Assembly: GCA_903893335.1 (NCBI GenBank)
Contig: CAITLX010000638.1
Coordinates: forward strand, 1 to 15,927
Length of the DNA stretch: 15,927 nt
From: an uncultured delta proteobacterium
GTDB lineage: Bacteria > Myxococcota_A > Polyangia > Polyangiales > Polyangiaceae
Direction: 5' to 3'
A program made the position numbers and the translations under genes. The notes beneath the pieces were generated by a model, which saw only the letters and a program-made list of their open reading frames with translations, ran no database searches and was not told where the DNA came from. Shown here in pieces: positions 1-5,535 of the stretch; position 1 is the first letter of the stretch; every line of letters begins with the position of its first letter.

Positions 1-292
1 CGTACGACTGCGTGACGTCGTAGAGCTCGGGCACGACGCGAAGGAGGCTGAGCGCGGCCTCGCGCGTCGGGATGCGCCTCGCGCCCGAGCCGCCGACCCA
101 GTGCGCGCGTACGCGCTCGGCAAGCTCACGCTGCGCCGCGACCGGGTGCACGATCCAGACGGCCTCGAGGTCGTAGGTGCACGCGGTGCGCGCGATGTCG
201 TGGAGATCGAGGTTGGTGATGGCGGTGGTGATGACGTCGCCGCCGCGGTCGACGACCGGGTGGTGCACGAGCGCGATCGACACGCGCGTCAC
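1..292 (-). CDS. trmD-linked SPOUT-type RNA methyltransferase (TM1570-like), 3' end outside window
   Basis: About 97 N-terminal residues are visible and the rest lies left of position 1. The sequence begins VTRVSIALVHHPVVDRGG and continues with ITTAITNLDLHDIART and then AAQRELAERVRAHW. From memory this matches the family of TM1570 of Thermotoga (Pfam Methyltrn_RNA_4), a SAM-dependent SPOUT-fold methyltransferase presumed to act on RNA and often encoded next to trmD; its exact substrate is not known to me. The GTG start at 292-290 overlaps the trmD TGA as GTGA. A strong GGAGG lies six bases upstream (303-299, minus strand), so both the start and translational coupling to trmD look secure. It is the last visible gene of the rpsP operon; in related genomes rplS often follows. 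Family confidence is high, substrate unknown. Confidence 0.85.
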   Translation of the reverse strand, partial: MTRVSIALVHHPVVDRGGDVITTAITNLDLHDIARTACTYDLEAVWIVHPVAAQRELAERVRAHWVGGSGARRIPTREAALSLLRVVPELYDVTQSY

Positions 293-996
293 GGCTTGCC
301 TCCGCCGTCGCGCGCGAGGTCCGGGCGCCGCGCGCGCGTGCGCAGGTCGGCCTGCTCGCGCCGCCAGCGCGCGATGGCCGCGTGGTTGCCCGACGCGAGC
401 ACCTCGGGGACGCGCGCGCCGCGGTACTCGAGCGGGCGCGTGTAGTGCGGGTACTCGAGGCCCCCTTCGCTCGACGCGCTGAACGACTCGTCGGTCGCGC
501 TGGCGTCGTTGCCGAGCACCCCCGGCAGCAGGCGCACCGTCGCCTCGACGACCGCCATGGCCGCGACCTCGCCGCCGGTCATCACGAAGTCGCCGAGCGA
601 GATCTCGTCGTCGACGTGCGCGCGCACGCGCTCGTCGAAGCCCTCGTAGCGCCCGCACACGAGCGCGAACGCGGGGGCCTCGGCCAGCGCCGCGGCGTCG
701 GCCTGGCGGAACGTGCGCCCCTGGGGCGTGAGCAGGATGCGCCGCGCCCGCACGCCGTCGGGCGCGTCGGCGTCGAGCGACTCGAGGCAGTCGACCAGGC
801 AGTCGACGCGCATGACCATGCCCGAGCCGCCGCCGTAGGGCGTGTCGTCGACGCTGCGGTGGCGCCCGAGGCCGAAGTCGCGCGGGCTGCGCAGGCGCGG
901 CGCGAGGCGCCCCGTGGTGACGGCGCGCCCGACGAGGCTCGTCGCGAAGAAGGGGGCGAAGAGCTCCGGAAAGAGCGTGACGACGTCGACGCGCAT
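289..996 (-). CDS. trmD: tRNA (guanine-N1-)-methyltransferase TrmD
   Basis: TrmD methylates N1 of G37 next to the anticodon, using SAM, and prevents +1 frameshifting. It works as a dimer with a trefoil-knot SPOUT fold in the cytoplasm. The 235-residue protein has the family's landmarks in order: MRVDVVTLFPELF at the N terminus, DDTPYGGGSGMVM near residue 50, LLTPQGRTFRQ, CGRYEGFDERV, the SAM-knot segment DEISLGDFVMTGGE, LPGVLGN, and EYPHYTRP followed by SGNHAAIARWRREQ. ATG 996 is preferred over GTG 999 because MRVDVVTLFPELF is the usual N terminus. With ATG the start shares one base with the rimM stop (TGATG), indicating translational coupling. Its own end overlaps the next methyltransferase by four bases. 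Length is normal for the family, and nothing looks truncated. Confidence 0.97.
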   Translation of the reverse strand: MRVDVVTLFPELFAPFFATSLVGRAVTTGRLAPRLRSPRDFGLGRHRSVDDTPYGGGSGMVMRVDCLVDCLESLDADAPDGVRARRILLTPQGRTFRQADAAALAEAPAFALVCGRYEGFDERVRAHVDDEISLGDFVMTGGEVAAMAVVEATVRLLPGVLGNDASATDESFSASSEGGLEYPHYTRPLEYRGARVPEVLASGNHAAIARWRREQADLRTRARRPDLARDGGGKP

Positions 997-1691
997 CACG
1001 TCAGGCGCGACACGGCGTCGGGCGCGAGGTGCACCTCGCCCGCGGACGCATCGACCCTCGCGACGAACTCGTCGAGCAGCGGAAGCTCGAGCGTGTCGCC
1101 CGCGGTCGCCGAGCGGCGCACGACGAGGACCTCGATGCTCGGGTAGCTCGTGATGCCGTCAACCGTGCCGACCTCGACGCCCTCGGCGTCGAACACGCGC
1201 GCGCCGACGATGTCGACGACGTAGAACTCACCGCCGTCGAGGCTCGGCAGCGCCTCGCGCGGGACGCACAGCTGCGCGCCTCGCAGCGCGTCGGCGCCGT
1301 CGCGGTCGGTCACGCCCGCGAACTTCAGCAGCCAGGCGTCGTTGGCGCGGCGCGCCCCGGTGACGGCGACCTTGCGCTCGACGCCGTCGGTCGCGCGCAG
1401 CACGACCTCGGTCAGCGTCGGCAAGAGGTCGGAGTCGGCGTTGTGCGGACGCACGCGGACCTCGCCGCGCACGCCGTGGGGGCGCATCACCTCGGCGAGC
1501 TCGACCCACCGCGCGTCGCGCGTGGGTGCCGCTGCGCTGGCGGACGGATCTCGCGTCGGAGGCGCTTCCGCTTCGGACGGATCTCGCGTCGGAGGCGCTT
1601 CCGCTTCGGACGAATCTCGCGTCGGAGGCGCTTCCGCTTCGGACGAATCTCGCGTCGGAGGCGCGCCCGCGGACGGCGGAGCGGCGGGCAC
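996..1691 (-). CDS. rimM: 16S rRNA-processing / 30S maturation factor RimM with repetitive N-terminal tail
   Basis: RimM binds the 30S head (S19 region) and assists late small-subunit maturation. The conserved protein begins at about residue 61 (RWVELAEVM) with the signature PHGVRGEVRV at 71-80 in the N-terminal barrel. The PRC-barrel part starts near GEFYVVDIVGARVFD (154-168) and runs to LLDEFVARVD near the end. It is about 231 residues long, while typical family members are nearer 170-180. The excess is a roughly 60-residue Pro/Ala/Glu-rich leader made of an 11-residue repeat (consensus PPTRDSSEAEA; see the repeat feature). The start chosen is GTG 1691, with a GAGG overlapping the khpA stop codon six bases upstream. 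No later start keeps the whole conserved domain, since the first later GTG/ATG falls within LAEVM. The leader is probably disordered; its role is unknown. The start codon is the least certain part. Confidence 0.9.
   Translation of the reverse strand: MPAAPPSAGAPPTRDSSEAEAPPTRDSSEAEAPPTRDPSEAEAPPTRDPSASAAAPTRDARWVELAEVMRPHGVRGEVRVRPHNADSDLLPTLTEVVLRATDGVERKVAVTGARRANDAWLLKFAGVTDRDGADALRGAQLCVPREALPSLDGGEFYVVDIVGARVFDAEGVEVGTVDGITSYPSIEVLVVRRSATAGDTLELPLLDEFVARVDASAGEVHLAPDAVSRLT
1541..1663 (-). repeat. 33-bp tandem repeat (about 3.7 copies) inside the 5' part of rimM
   Basis: The copies are 1541-1573, 1574-1606, 1607-1639 and a partial 1640-1663. On the plus strand each begins cggacg(g/a)atctcgcgtc and ends cttccgctt. 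The first two copies are identical. Copies three and four share a single g-to-a change that swaps Pro for Ser in the encoded unit. The period is 11 codons, so gain or loss of a unit keeps rimM in frame. The coding strand uses GAA, GAT, CGA and CCT, which are uncommon elsewhere in this GAG/GAC-rich window, so codon use is locally atypical. There are no unique spacers, so it is not a CRISPR. Confidence 0.95.
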
Positions 1692-1699
1692 GGCGGGCC

Positions 1700-1936
1700 T
1701 CAGTCGACGATGTCGAGGTGCGAGCGGCGGCCGACCTTCGTGGCAGCGGCCGTCAGCAGCGTGCGCATCGACTGGGCCGTGCGGCCCTCGCGGCCGATGA
1801 CCTTGCCGATGTCTTCCTGCGCGACGCGCAGCTCGAGGAGCAAGTTGTGCTCGCCCTCGATCTCCGTGACCTCGACGGCCTCGGGCTTGTCGACGAGGGC
1901 CTTGGCCATCGTCTCGATCAGCTCTTTCAACGCCAT
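1700..1936 (-). CDS. khpA: KH-domain RNA-binding protein KhpA (YlqC/UPF0109 family)
   Basis: This is a small cytoplasmic single-KH protein (78 residues) that binds RNA. In Gram-positive bacteria KhpA pairs with KhpB/Jag, and the gene is typically found between rpsP and rimM, as here. The N terminus (MALKELIETMAKALVDKPEA) and VEVTEIEGE are typical. The nucleic-acid-binding GxxG loop is G48-R-E-G51 in GKVIGREGRTAQSMR, followed by a final beta segment near RSHLDIVD. Two consecutive ATGs exist (1939 and 1936). The GAGG on the minus strand is only three bases from the first but six from the second, so 1936 is chosen. It ends eight bases before the proposed rimM GTG and is about 70 bases downstream of rpsP. 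Confidence 0.93.
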   Translation of the reverse strand: MALKELIETMAKALVDKPEAVEVTEIEGEHNLLLELRVAQEDIGKVIGREGRTAQSMRTLLTAAATKVGRRSHLDIVD

Positions 1937-2006
1937 CATGCGCCTCGACTGGGCATGGGCCCGCGCACGGGCGACGTGGCGCCCGCACGCTGGAGGACCC
2001 GTTCGA

Positions 2007-2270
2007 TCAGGAAGCCTTCTCGACGGCGGCCACCGCGGGCTGCCGCTTGATCAGGCGAGCGAGCGTGTGCGACGGCTTCGCGCCCTGGCCGCACCAGTAG
2101 TCGAACCGCTGGCGGTCGACGCGAAGGGCCTCGGGGTTCTGGAGCGGGTCGTAGGTGCCGATGTTCTCGATGAACCGGCCATCGCGCGCGTTGCGCTGAT
2201 CGGTGACCACGACGCGGTAGAACGGCGCCTTCTTGGTGCCACCGCGGGACAGACGAATGTGAACGGCCAT
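2007..2270 (-). CDS. rpsP: 30S ribosomal protein S16
   Basis: S16 is a primary 16S-rRNA-binding protein of the small subunit body. The 87-residue product starts MAVHIRLSRGGTKKAPFYRV and continues VVTDQRNARDGRFIENIGTYDP, then VDRQRFDYWCGQGAKPSHTL. These are the standard S16 blocks across its whole length, with a short Ala/Lys-rich tail. The ATG at 2270 is the natural family start, with a weak GAGAG a few bases upstream. It is the first gene of the minus-strand operon rpsP-khpA-rimM-trmD-methyltransferase, so the operon promoter should lie in the divergent gap 2271-2457. Confidence 0.98.
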   Translation of the reverse strand: MAVHIRLSRGGTKKAPFYRVVVTDQRNARDGRFIENIGTYDPLQNPEALRVDRQRFDYWCGQGAKPSHTLARLIKRQPAVAAVEKAS

Positions 2271-2457
2271 CGGTACTCTCGTGTCAGTTTCGGGGAAACC
2301 CGCGCAAACAGGCTAGCACGCGGACCTACCCGCGCCATGCCGTCGCGCGGGACGCCATGTGCCTAGAAGGCCGCGGAAGCTAGGCGAGCCGGGGGTGACG
2401 GTCAAGTGCTTCGGCGACCTTACGCCCCCCGGCGACGTGGTAGTGTCGGACCCGGAC
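2271..2457. other. Divergent intergenic gap between rpsP and the NifU-like gene
   Basis: This gap must hold the promoter of the rpsP operon (minus) and probably that of the NifU-like gene (plus). I see no convincing -35/-10 pair for either direction. Two features stand out: a GCTAGC palindrome at 2312-2317 and an inverted repeat at 2361-2385 (listed separately). In-frame GTG codons upstream of the NifU-like ATG (for example 2395 and 2437) mean its coding region could extend into this gap, but the sequence there does not resemble the family. Confidence 0.4.
2361..2385. promoter_or_regulatory. Inverted repeat gcctag-N13-ctaggc in the divergent gap
   Basis: Perfect 6-bp arms (2361-2366 and 2380-2385) flank a 13-base centre that itself contains the palindrome ccgcgg. 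The site lies about 90 bases from both start codons, a plausible place for an operator. No regulator is suggested by the sequence, and a 6-bp inverted repeat can arise by chance. Confidence 0.2.
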
Positions 2458-2763
2458 ATGTCGAGCGGCGCCCGAAACAAGCTCCTCGCGCTCTGCGAGG
2501 ATGTGCTCGCACCCCTGGTGCGCGCCGACGGCGGCGAGCTCTGGCTGGTGCTCGCCGAGGCCGACGAGCTCGTGCTCCACCTGGCCGGCGGGTACGCCGG
2601 CTGCCCGGGCACCACCCTCGTCACGCAAGGCATCCTCGAGCCAGCCGTGCACGCCATGGTGCCCTCGGCGCGGCTCACGGTCACCTCCGGCTGGCAGATC
2701 CCGCCCGGCGCCCGGCGCCTCGACGCGCCGACCTCGTCGACCAGCGCACCGCCGCCGACGTAA
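2458..2763 (+). CDS. NifU C-terminal-domain-like protein lacking one CxxC cysteine
   Basis: This is a 101-residue protein resembling the NifU/NfuA C-terminal domain, which normally assembles or carries a [4Fe-4S] cluster at a CxxC between two subunits. The N-terminal helix (LCEDVLAPLVRADGGELWLV), the strand before the loop, GCPGTTLVTQGILEPAV and the helix after it follow the family pattern. However, the loop reads GGYAGC: the first cysteine position is Tyr46 and only Cys49 remains. The tail after about residue 84 is Pro/Ser/Thr-rich and not conserved. ATG 2458 is preferred because similarity begins there, although no good Shine-Dalgarno sequence is visible; GTG 2395 or 2437 are alternatives. 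It reads away from rpsP and towards the minus-strand gene ending at 2838. Cluster binding as in NfuA is doubtful, so the function is open. Confidence 0.72.
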   Translation: MSSGARNKLLALCEDVLAPLVRADGGELWLVLAEADELVLHLAGGYAGCPGTTLVTQGILEPAVHAMVPSARLTVTSGWQIPPGARRLDAPTSSTSAPPPT

Positions 2764-2802
2764 CCCACGAAGACGGTCAGCGATCACACCGCCGCCGACG
2801 TA
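2747..2802. repeat. Short direct repeat spanning the NifU-like stop codon
   Basis: The 16-bp sequence caccgccgccgacgta occurs at 2747-2762 and again at 2787-2802, a period of 40 bases. Similarity continues imperfectly downstream of each copy (ccacgaag versus ccatcgaag). The first copy contains the end of the NifU-like gene including most of its TAA, and the second lies in the convergent gap. It looks like a local duplication of the 3' end of the gene. Confidence 0.8.
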
Positions 2803-2816
2803 GCCATCGAAGGGCG

Positions 2817-2836
2817 ACGCCGGCGGCTCGCGGCGT
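2817..2836. terminator. Candidate hairpin in the convergent gap after the NifU-like gene
   Basis: acgccg (2817-2822) and cggcgt (2831-2836) can pair around an 8-base loop, directly before the stop of the minus-strand gene. It lies between two converging genes, where a shared terminator is expected. There is no T tract on either strand, and such stems are frequent in DNA this GC-rich. Confidence 0.25.
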
Positions 2837-2837
2837 G

Positions 2838-3758
2838 TCAGTTCTTCTTGCCAGCGCCCTTGGGAGCCGAAGACGCCGCGGGGCGCGGCGCGTGCGAGCG
2901 CCCCGTGAAGGCGTCGGCGACGTGGGCGTTGGGGTCGGCGGCGCCGGCGTCGGCGCCACGGGTGACGAGCTGAACGCCCGGGTCCATGGTGCTGCCCCCC
3001 TCGGCGGCCTGCTTCTTGGACACCTCGGCCAGGGTGGCGGCGGTCGCGCGGTCCTCGTGTACGAGCGCAGCGAGGCCCTCGGCCGAGCGGTCGAGCACGC
3101 GCAGGTGCGACGACGCATCGACCCAGTCGGCCTCGGTCGTGCGGCGCCCGTCGGCGGCGGCAGCGCCGAGCACGCGCGCGTTGATGCCGAGCTTGCGGCC
3201 GAGCCCCGTGAGCACGTCGGCGTACGACTTGCCGAGGTCGCCCGTGGCGAGCGGCACCTCGTCGTAGACCTTGTAGAGCTTCTTGGCGGCGAAGAAGAAG
3301 TAGCGCGTCGTGCCGGCGCGGCTGAGCGACATGAGCGCCTCGCCGTTGCGGTAGCGGTACTCGCCGAACAGCGGGCCGTGATCGACGCCCGTCGGGATGG
3401 TGCCGAACTCGATGAGGCTGCGGCGGAAAGAGGCCTTCTGATCGGCGAGCGACGCCTCGAGCTCCTTCTCGCGCACGCCGCCGTTGGGCACCTTCTTGAA
3501 GAGCGGCACGTAGTCGCGATCGAGCACCTTGTCGTACAGCGCGGTGACGTCGTCGGGGGACATGCCCCAGGCGAGCCCGCTCGGCGCGAGCACGATCGGC
3601 TCGACCGCGGTCGGCGGCTCCGCGACCACGACGCCCGCCGTCTTGGGGCCCCCCTTGGGCTTGCCACCGGCCGCGTCGGCGCCCTCGGTCCAGCTTGCCG
3701 CCACCAGAAGGCCCGCGCCGACCAGCGCGAGCGTACCCACGAACCCAATTCGCCTCAT
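2838..3758 (-). CDS. Secreted protein of unknown function
   Basis: I do not recognise this 306-residue protein. Residues 1-29 form a Sec signal peptide: MRRIGF, a hydrophobic stretch TLALVGAGLLVAAS, and an ADA cleavage site near 27-29. A Gly/Lys/Pro-rich linker (30-58) precedes a segment GLAWGMSPDDVTALYDKVL (61-79), similar in style to the 'WGMS..eV' opening seen in many small periplasmic domains. A charged helical region and a core with FGEYRYRNGEALMSLSRAG and TTRYFFFAAKKLYKVYDEV follow (about 131-168). The last 60 residues are low complexity (Ala/Gly/Pro, ending KGAGKKN). It probably acts in the periplasm or at the cell surface. No Shine-Dalgarno sequence sits at normal distance from ATG 3758; the nearest GAGG is 13 bases away. 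A 10-codon upstream ORF overlaps the start (see 3755-3787). Confidence 0.8.
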   Translation of the reverse strand: MRRIGFVGTLALVGAGLLVAASWTEGADAAGGKPKGGPKTAGVVVAEPPTAVEPIVLAPSGLAWGMSPDDVTALYDKVLDRDYVPLFKKVPNGGVREKELEASLADQKASFRRSLIEFGTIPTGVDHGPLFGEYRYRNGEALMSLSRAGTTRYFFFAAKKLYKVYDEVPLATGDLGKSYADVLTGLGRKLGINARVLGAAAADGRRTTEADWVDASSHLRVLDRSAEGLAALVHEDRATAATLAEVSKKQAAEGGSTMDPGVQLVTRGADAGAADPNAHVADAFTGRSHAPRPAASSAPKGAGKKN

Positions 3759-3804
3759 GGGATCAGTCGAGCCTCGGTTCGCCTCATGGGATCAGTCGAG
3801 CCTC
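3749..3804. repeat. 29-bp-period tandem duplication covering a start codon
   Basis: A 27-bp sequence beginning ttcgcctcatgggatcagtc occurs identically at 3749-3775 and 3778-3804. On the minus strand each copy contains GAGG, a 13-base spacer and ATGAGGCGAA, that is, the start region of the secreted-protein gene. Because the 29-base period is not a multiple of three, the upstream ATG (3787) is out of frame with the gene. Perfect identity suggests a recent duplication. Confidence 0.93.
3755..3787 (-). CDS. Possible 10-codon upstream ORF / leader peptide created by the duplication
   Basis: From the duplicated ATG at 3787 the reading MRRTEARLIP ends at TGA 3757-3755. This overlaps the real gene's ATG (3758-3756) in the classic ATGA arrangement used for translational coupling. 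A GGAGG lies upstream but about 13-15 bases from this ATG, which is longer than ideal. Whether it is translated cannot be judged from sequence. It is reported because the real start also lacks a well-placed ribosome binding site and could depend on re-initiation. Confidence 0.3.
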   Translation of the reverse strand: MRRTEARLIP

Positions 3805-3979
3805 CGTGTCATGTGACGTGAGACCGCGTCGGCGCGGTTTCGATTCAATGCGGTGAGCGTACCTGGCTCGGGTGCCCGGCTCAAGGGGCGGAGGCATGGT
3901 AAGAACAGCTTTCCAGCCTTTGCGGCGTGGTCGAACGCCCCGGCCGCTCCAGGCAACGAAGCTCAGCAGGCAGTCTCTC
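3805..3979. other. Divergent gap between the secreted-protein gene and the lipoprotein gene
   Basis: The gap should contain promoters for both directions, but I could not find a convincing pair. A small palindrome GTCA-tg-TGAC lies at 3808-3817. ATG codons at 3872 and 3896 are in frame with the plus-strand lipoprotein gene and would add an Arg-rich N-terminal extension. They are possible alternative starts, so coding sequence may reach into this gap. Confidence 0.35.
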
Positions 3980-4561
3980 GTGCAACACCGCCCCTCCCCT
4001 CGCTCGCTCCTCATCGTCGCGCTCACCCTCGCTTCGACGGCCTGCACCGGGGGGCCCGCGGTCTTCGGCGCGCGCGCAGCGGCGCCCGCCGTGCCGATCG
4101 TGGCGTGGGCCGGCCCCGTCGGCGCCCTGTTCGAGGACGGTATCGACCCAGCCGCGCTCAACCTCGCGGCAGGCACCTCGCCGCGCGCCGACCTCGCGCT
4201 GCGCGAGCGCGTGCTGGCCGCCGAGGCGGTCGTGCGGGTGCGCGTCTCGACCGTGTCGCTCGCCAGCGTGGACGGCCGCGGCGTGTACCAGATCGCGCTC
4301 AAGCTGGTCGGCGAGCCTCTGGTGGGCGCGGTCCCGACGGACGAGGACCACGTCGACGTCTCGGTCGCGCCGGGCTCCGCGGCCTTCCCCGTCGTTCGCT
4401 CGGTCGAGTCGTCCCTCGTCGGGCGCACCTTCGTCGGATTCTTCCGCCGGTTCGCCGGCCCCGATCAGCCCGTGCTGCGCTTCCACCTCGCGCGCGACGG
4501 CGAGGAGATGGCGGCCGCCGTGCACGAGGTCGTCACCCTCTCCGCCCTCTCGGGGCGCTGA
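3980..4561 (+). CDS. Predicted lipoprotein of unknown function
   Basis: I do not recognise this protein, which is about 193 residues from GTG 3980. That start gives a compact signal sequence: a basic n-region (HRPSPR), the hydrophobic core SLLIVALTLAS and a lipobox-like TAC with Cys22. Serine at -3 is unusual for a lipobox. ATG 3872 or 3896 would put about 30 extra basic residues before the hydrophobic core, which is less likely, though automated annotation may choose them. An AGCAGG lies about ten bases before GTG 3980. The mature part is mixed alpha/beta with many Val-rich strands (VVRVRVSTVSLASVDGRGVY, PDQPVLRFHL), suggesting a beta-rich domain anchored to a membrane. It reads towards map, with a 140-base gap that suggests a separate promoter. 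Confidence 0.68.
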   Translation: MQHRPSPRSLLIVALTLASTACTGGPAVFGARAAAPAVPIVAWAGPVGALFEDGIDPAALNLAAGTSPRADLALRERVLAAEAVVRVRVSTVSLASVDGRGVYQIALKLVGEPLVGAVPTDEDHVDVSVAPGSAAFPVVRSVESSLVGRTFVGFFRRFAGPDQPVLRFHLARDGEEMAAAVHEVVTLSALSGR

Positions 4562-4570
4562 CCGGCGCGA

Positions 4571-4621
4571 CGCACGAATCCGGGCGCCGCAGCCGGGCGC
4601 GCCGCACGAATCCGGGCGCCG
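4571..4621. repeat. 19-bp direct repeat between the lipoprotein gene and map
   Basis: cgcacgaatccgggcgccg occurs identically at 4571-4589 and 4603-4621 (period 32). The pair lies 10 bases after the lipoprotein stop and about 80 bases before the map ATG. It could be a tandem operator or simply another local duplication; the sequence does not distinguish these. Confidence 0.75.
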
Positions 4622-4700
4622 TGCGCGGACGCGCGCTACGTTGCGCCGGGTCGACGGCTGCGATCAGCGCGGCCGTCCGAGCGAGGCCCGAGAGCACCGA

Positions 4701-5483
4701 ATGGCGTCCGTCGAACTCAAGTCGCAGAAGGAAATCGACCAACTGCGCGTGGCCTGCCAGATGGCGGCCGACACCCTGCTGCGCGTGGGCGACCTGCTGC
4801 GGGCGGGCATGACCACCGACGAGATCGACCGCTTCGTGCACGAAGACACGGTGCGTCGCGGGGCGCGCCCGGCGCCGCTGAACTACCACGGCTTCCCCAA
4901 GAGCGTGTGCACCTCGATCAACGAGGTCGTGTGCCACGGCATCCCCGGGCCGCGCAGGCTCGCCGACGGGGACATCGTCAACGTCGACGTCACGACCGTC
5001 GCGCAGGGCTTCCACGGCGACACCTCGGCCACGTTCTACATCGGCAAGCCGTCGGCCAAGGCGCGCCACGTCACCGAGGTCGCGCGCAAGTCACTCGACC
5101 TCGCCATCGCCGAGGTGCGCGAGGGGGCCCGCCTCGGCGACATCGGCGCCGCCATCCAGGGCTACGCGGAGGGCAACGGTTGCTCGGTCGTGCGCGCGTT
5201 CGTCGGGCACGGCATCGGCCGCCGCTTCCACGAGCCGCCGCAGGTCGCGCACTACGGCGTCCGCGGCGCCGGCCTGCGCCTCAAGGCCGGCATGGTCTTC
5301 ACCATCGAGCCGATGATCAACGTCGGCGACTACGAGGTCGACGTGCTCGACGACGGCTGGACGGCCGTCACGCGCGATGGCTCGCTCTCCGCGCAGTTCG
5401 AGCACACCATCGTCGTGACGCGCGACGGCTGCGAGGTGCTCACCGCGCGCGAGAGGCCGCTCGCGCTGAGCGAGGGGCTCTGA
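4701..5483 (+). CDS. map: Type I methionine aminopeptidase
   Basis: Map removes the initiator Met from nascent proteins with a di-metal centre in the pita-bread fold. The 260-residue product matches the standard single-domain length. The expected catalytic residues are all visible: His79 (NEVVCHGIP), Asp96 (NVDVT), Asp107 (HGDTSATF), His170 (VGHGIG), Glu203 (FTIEPM) and Glu234 (QFEHT). They fall almost exactly where the E. coli enzyme has them. The ATG at 4701 gives MASVELKSQKEIDQLRVA, the usual start, with GAGAG about 6-10 bases upstream. There is no N-terminal zinc-finger or SH3 extension. It is probably transcribed alone; in many bacteria map is near secY/infA or rpsB instead, so the context here is not informative. 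Confidence 0.96.
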   Translation: MASVELKSQKEIDQLRVACQMAADTLLRVGDLLRAGMTTDEIDRFVHEDTVRRGARPAPLNYHGFPKSVCTSINEVVCHGIPGPRRLADGDIVNVDVTTVAQGFHGDTSATFYIGKPSAKARHVTEVARKSLDLAIAEVREGARLGDIGAAIQGYAEGNGCSVVRAFVGHGIGRRFHEPPQVAHYGVRGAGLRLKAGMVFTIEPMINVGDYEVDVLDDGWTAVTRDGSLSAQFEHTIVVTRDGCEVLTARERPLALSEGL

Positions 5484-5492
5484 GCGATCGCG

Positions 5493-5512
5493 TCGCGCCG
5501 CTTCGGGCGCGA
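5493..5512. terminator. Hairpin between convergent map and phosphoesterase genes
   Basis: tcgcgcc (5493-5499) pairs perfectly with ggcgcga (5506-5512) around the loop gcttcg. It starts ten bases after the map stop, in a 52-base gap before the end of the opposite gene. The position is right for a bidirectional terminator. There is no poly-T tail, so a strong intrinsic terminator is not assured. Confidence 0.4.
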
Positions 5513-5535
5513 ATGGGTCACGCGCGCGCCGCGCG

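Noticed and set aside
1541..1663. CRISPR-like array suggested by ~33-bp repeats
   Set aside because: The repeats are directly adjacent with no unique spacers, keep a protein reading frame, and no cas genes are nearby.
1029..2366. Long plus-strand frame opposite rimM, khpA and rpsP
   Set aside because: It runs antisense to three well-supported genes and through the minisatellite, giving a low-complexity GRISRRRRFRF translation; this is a shadow frame.
3808..3817. GTCA-tg-TGAC palindrome as a CRP/FNR-type operator
   Set aside because: The arms are only four bases and no flanking match or second site was seen; chance occurrence is likely.
3784..4428. 214-codon minus-strand frame across the divergent gap and lipoprotein gene
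   Set aside because: It is antisense to a gene with a clear signal sequence, is Ser/Thr/Arg/Ala-rich with no recognisable domain, and ends inside the duplicated start block by coincidence.
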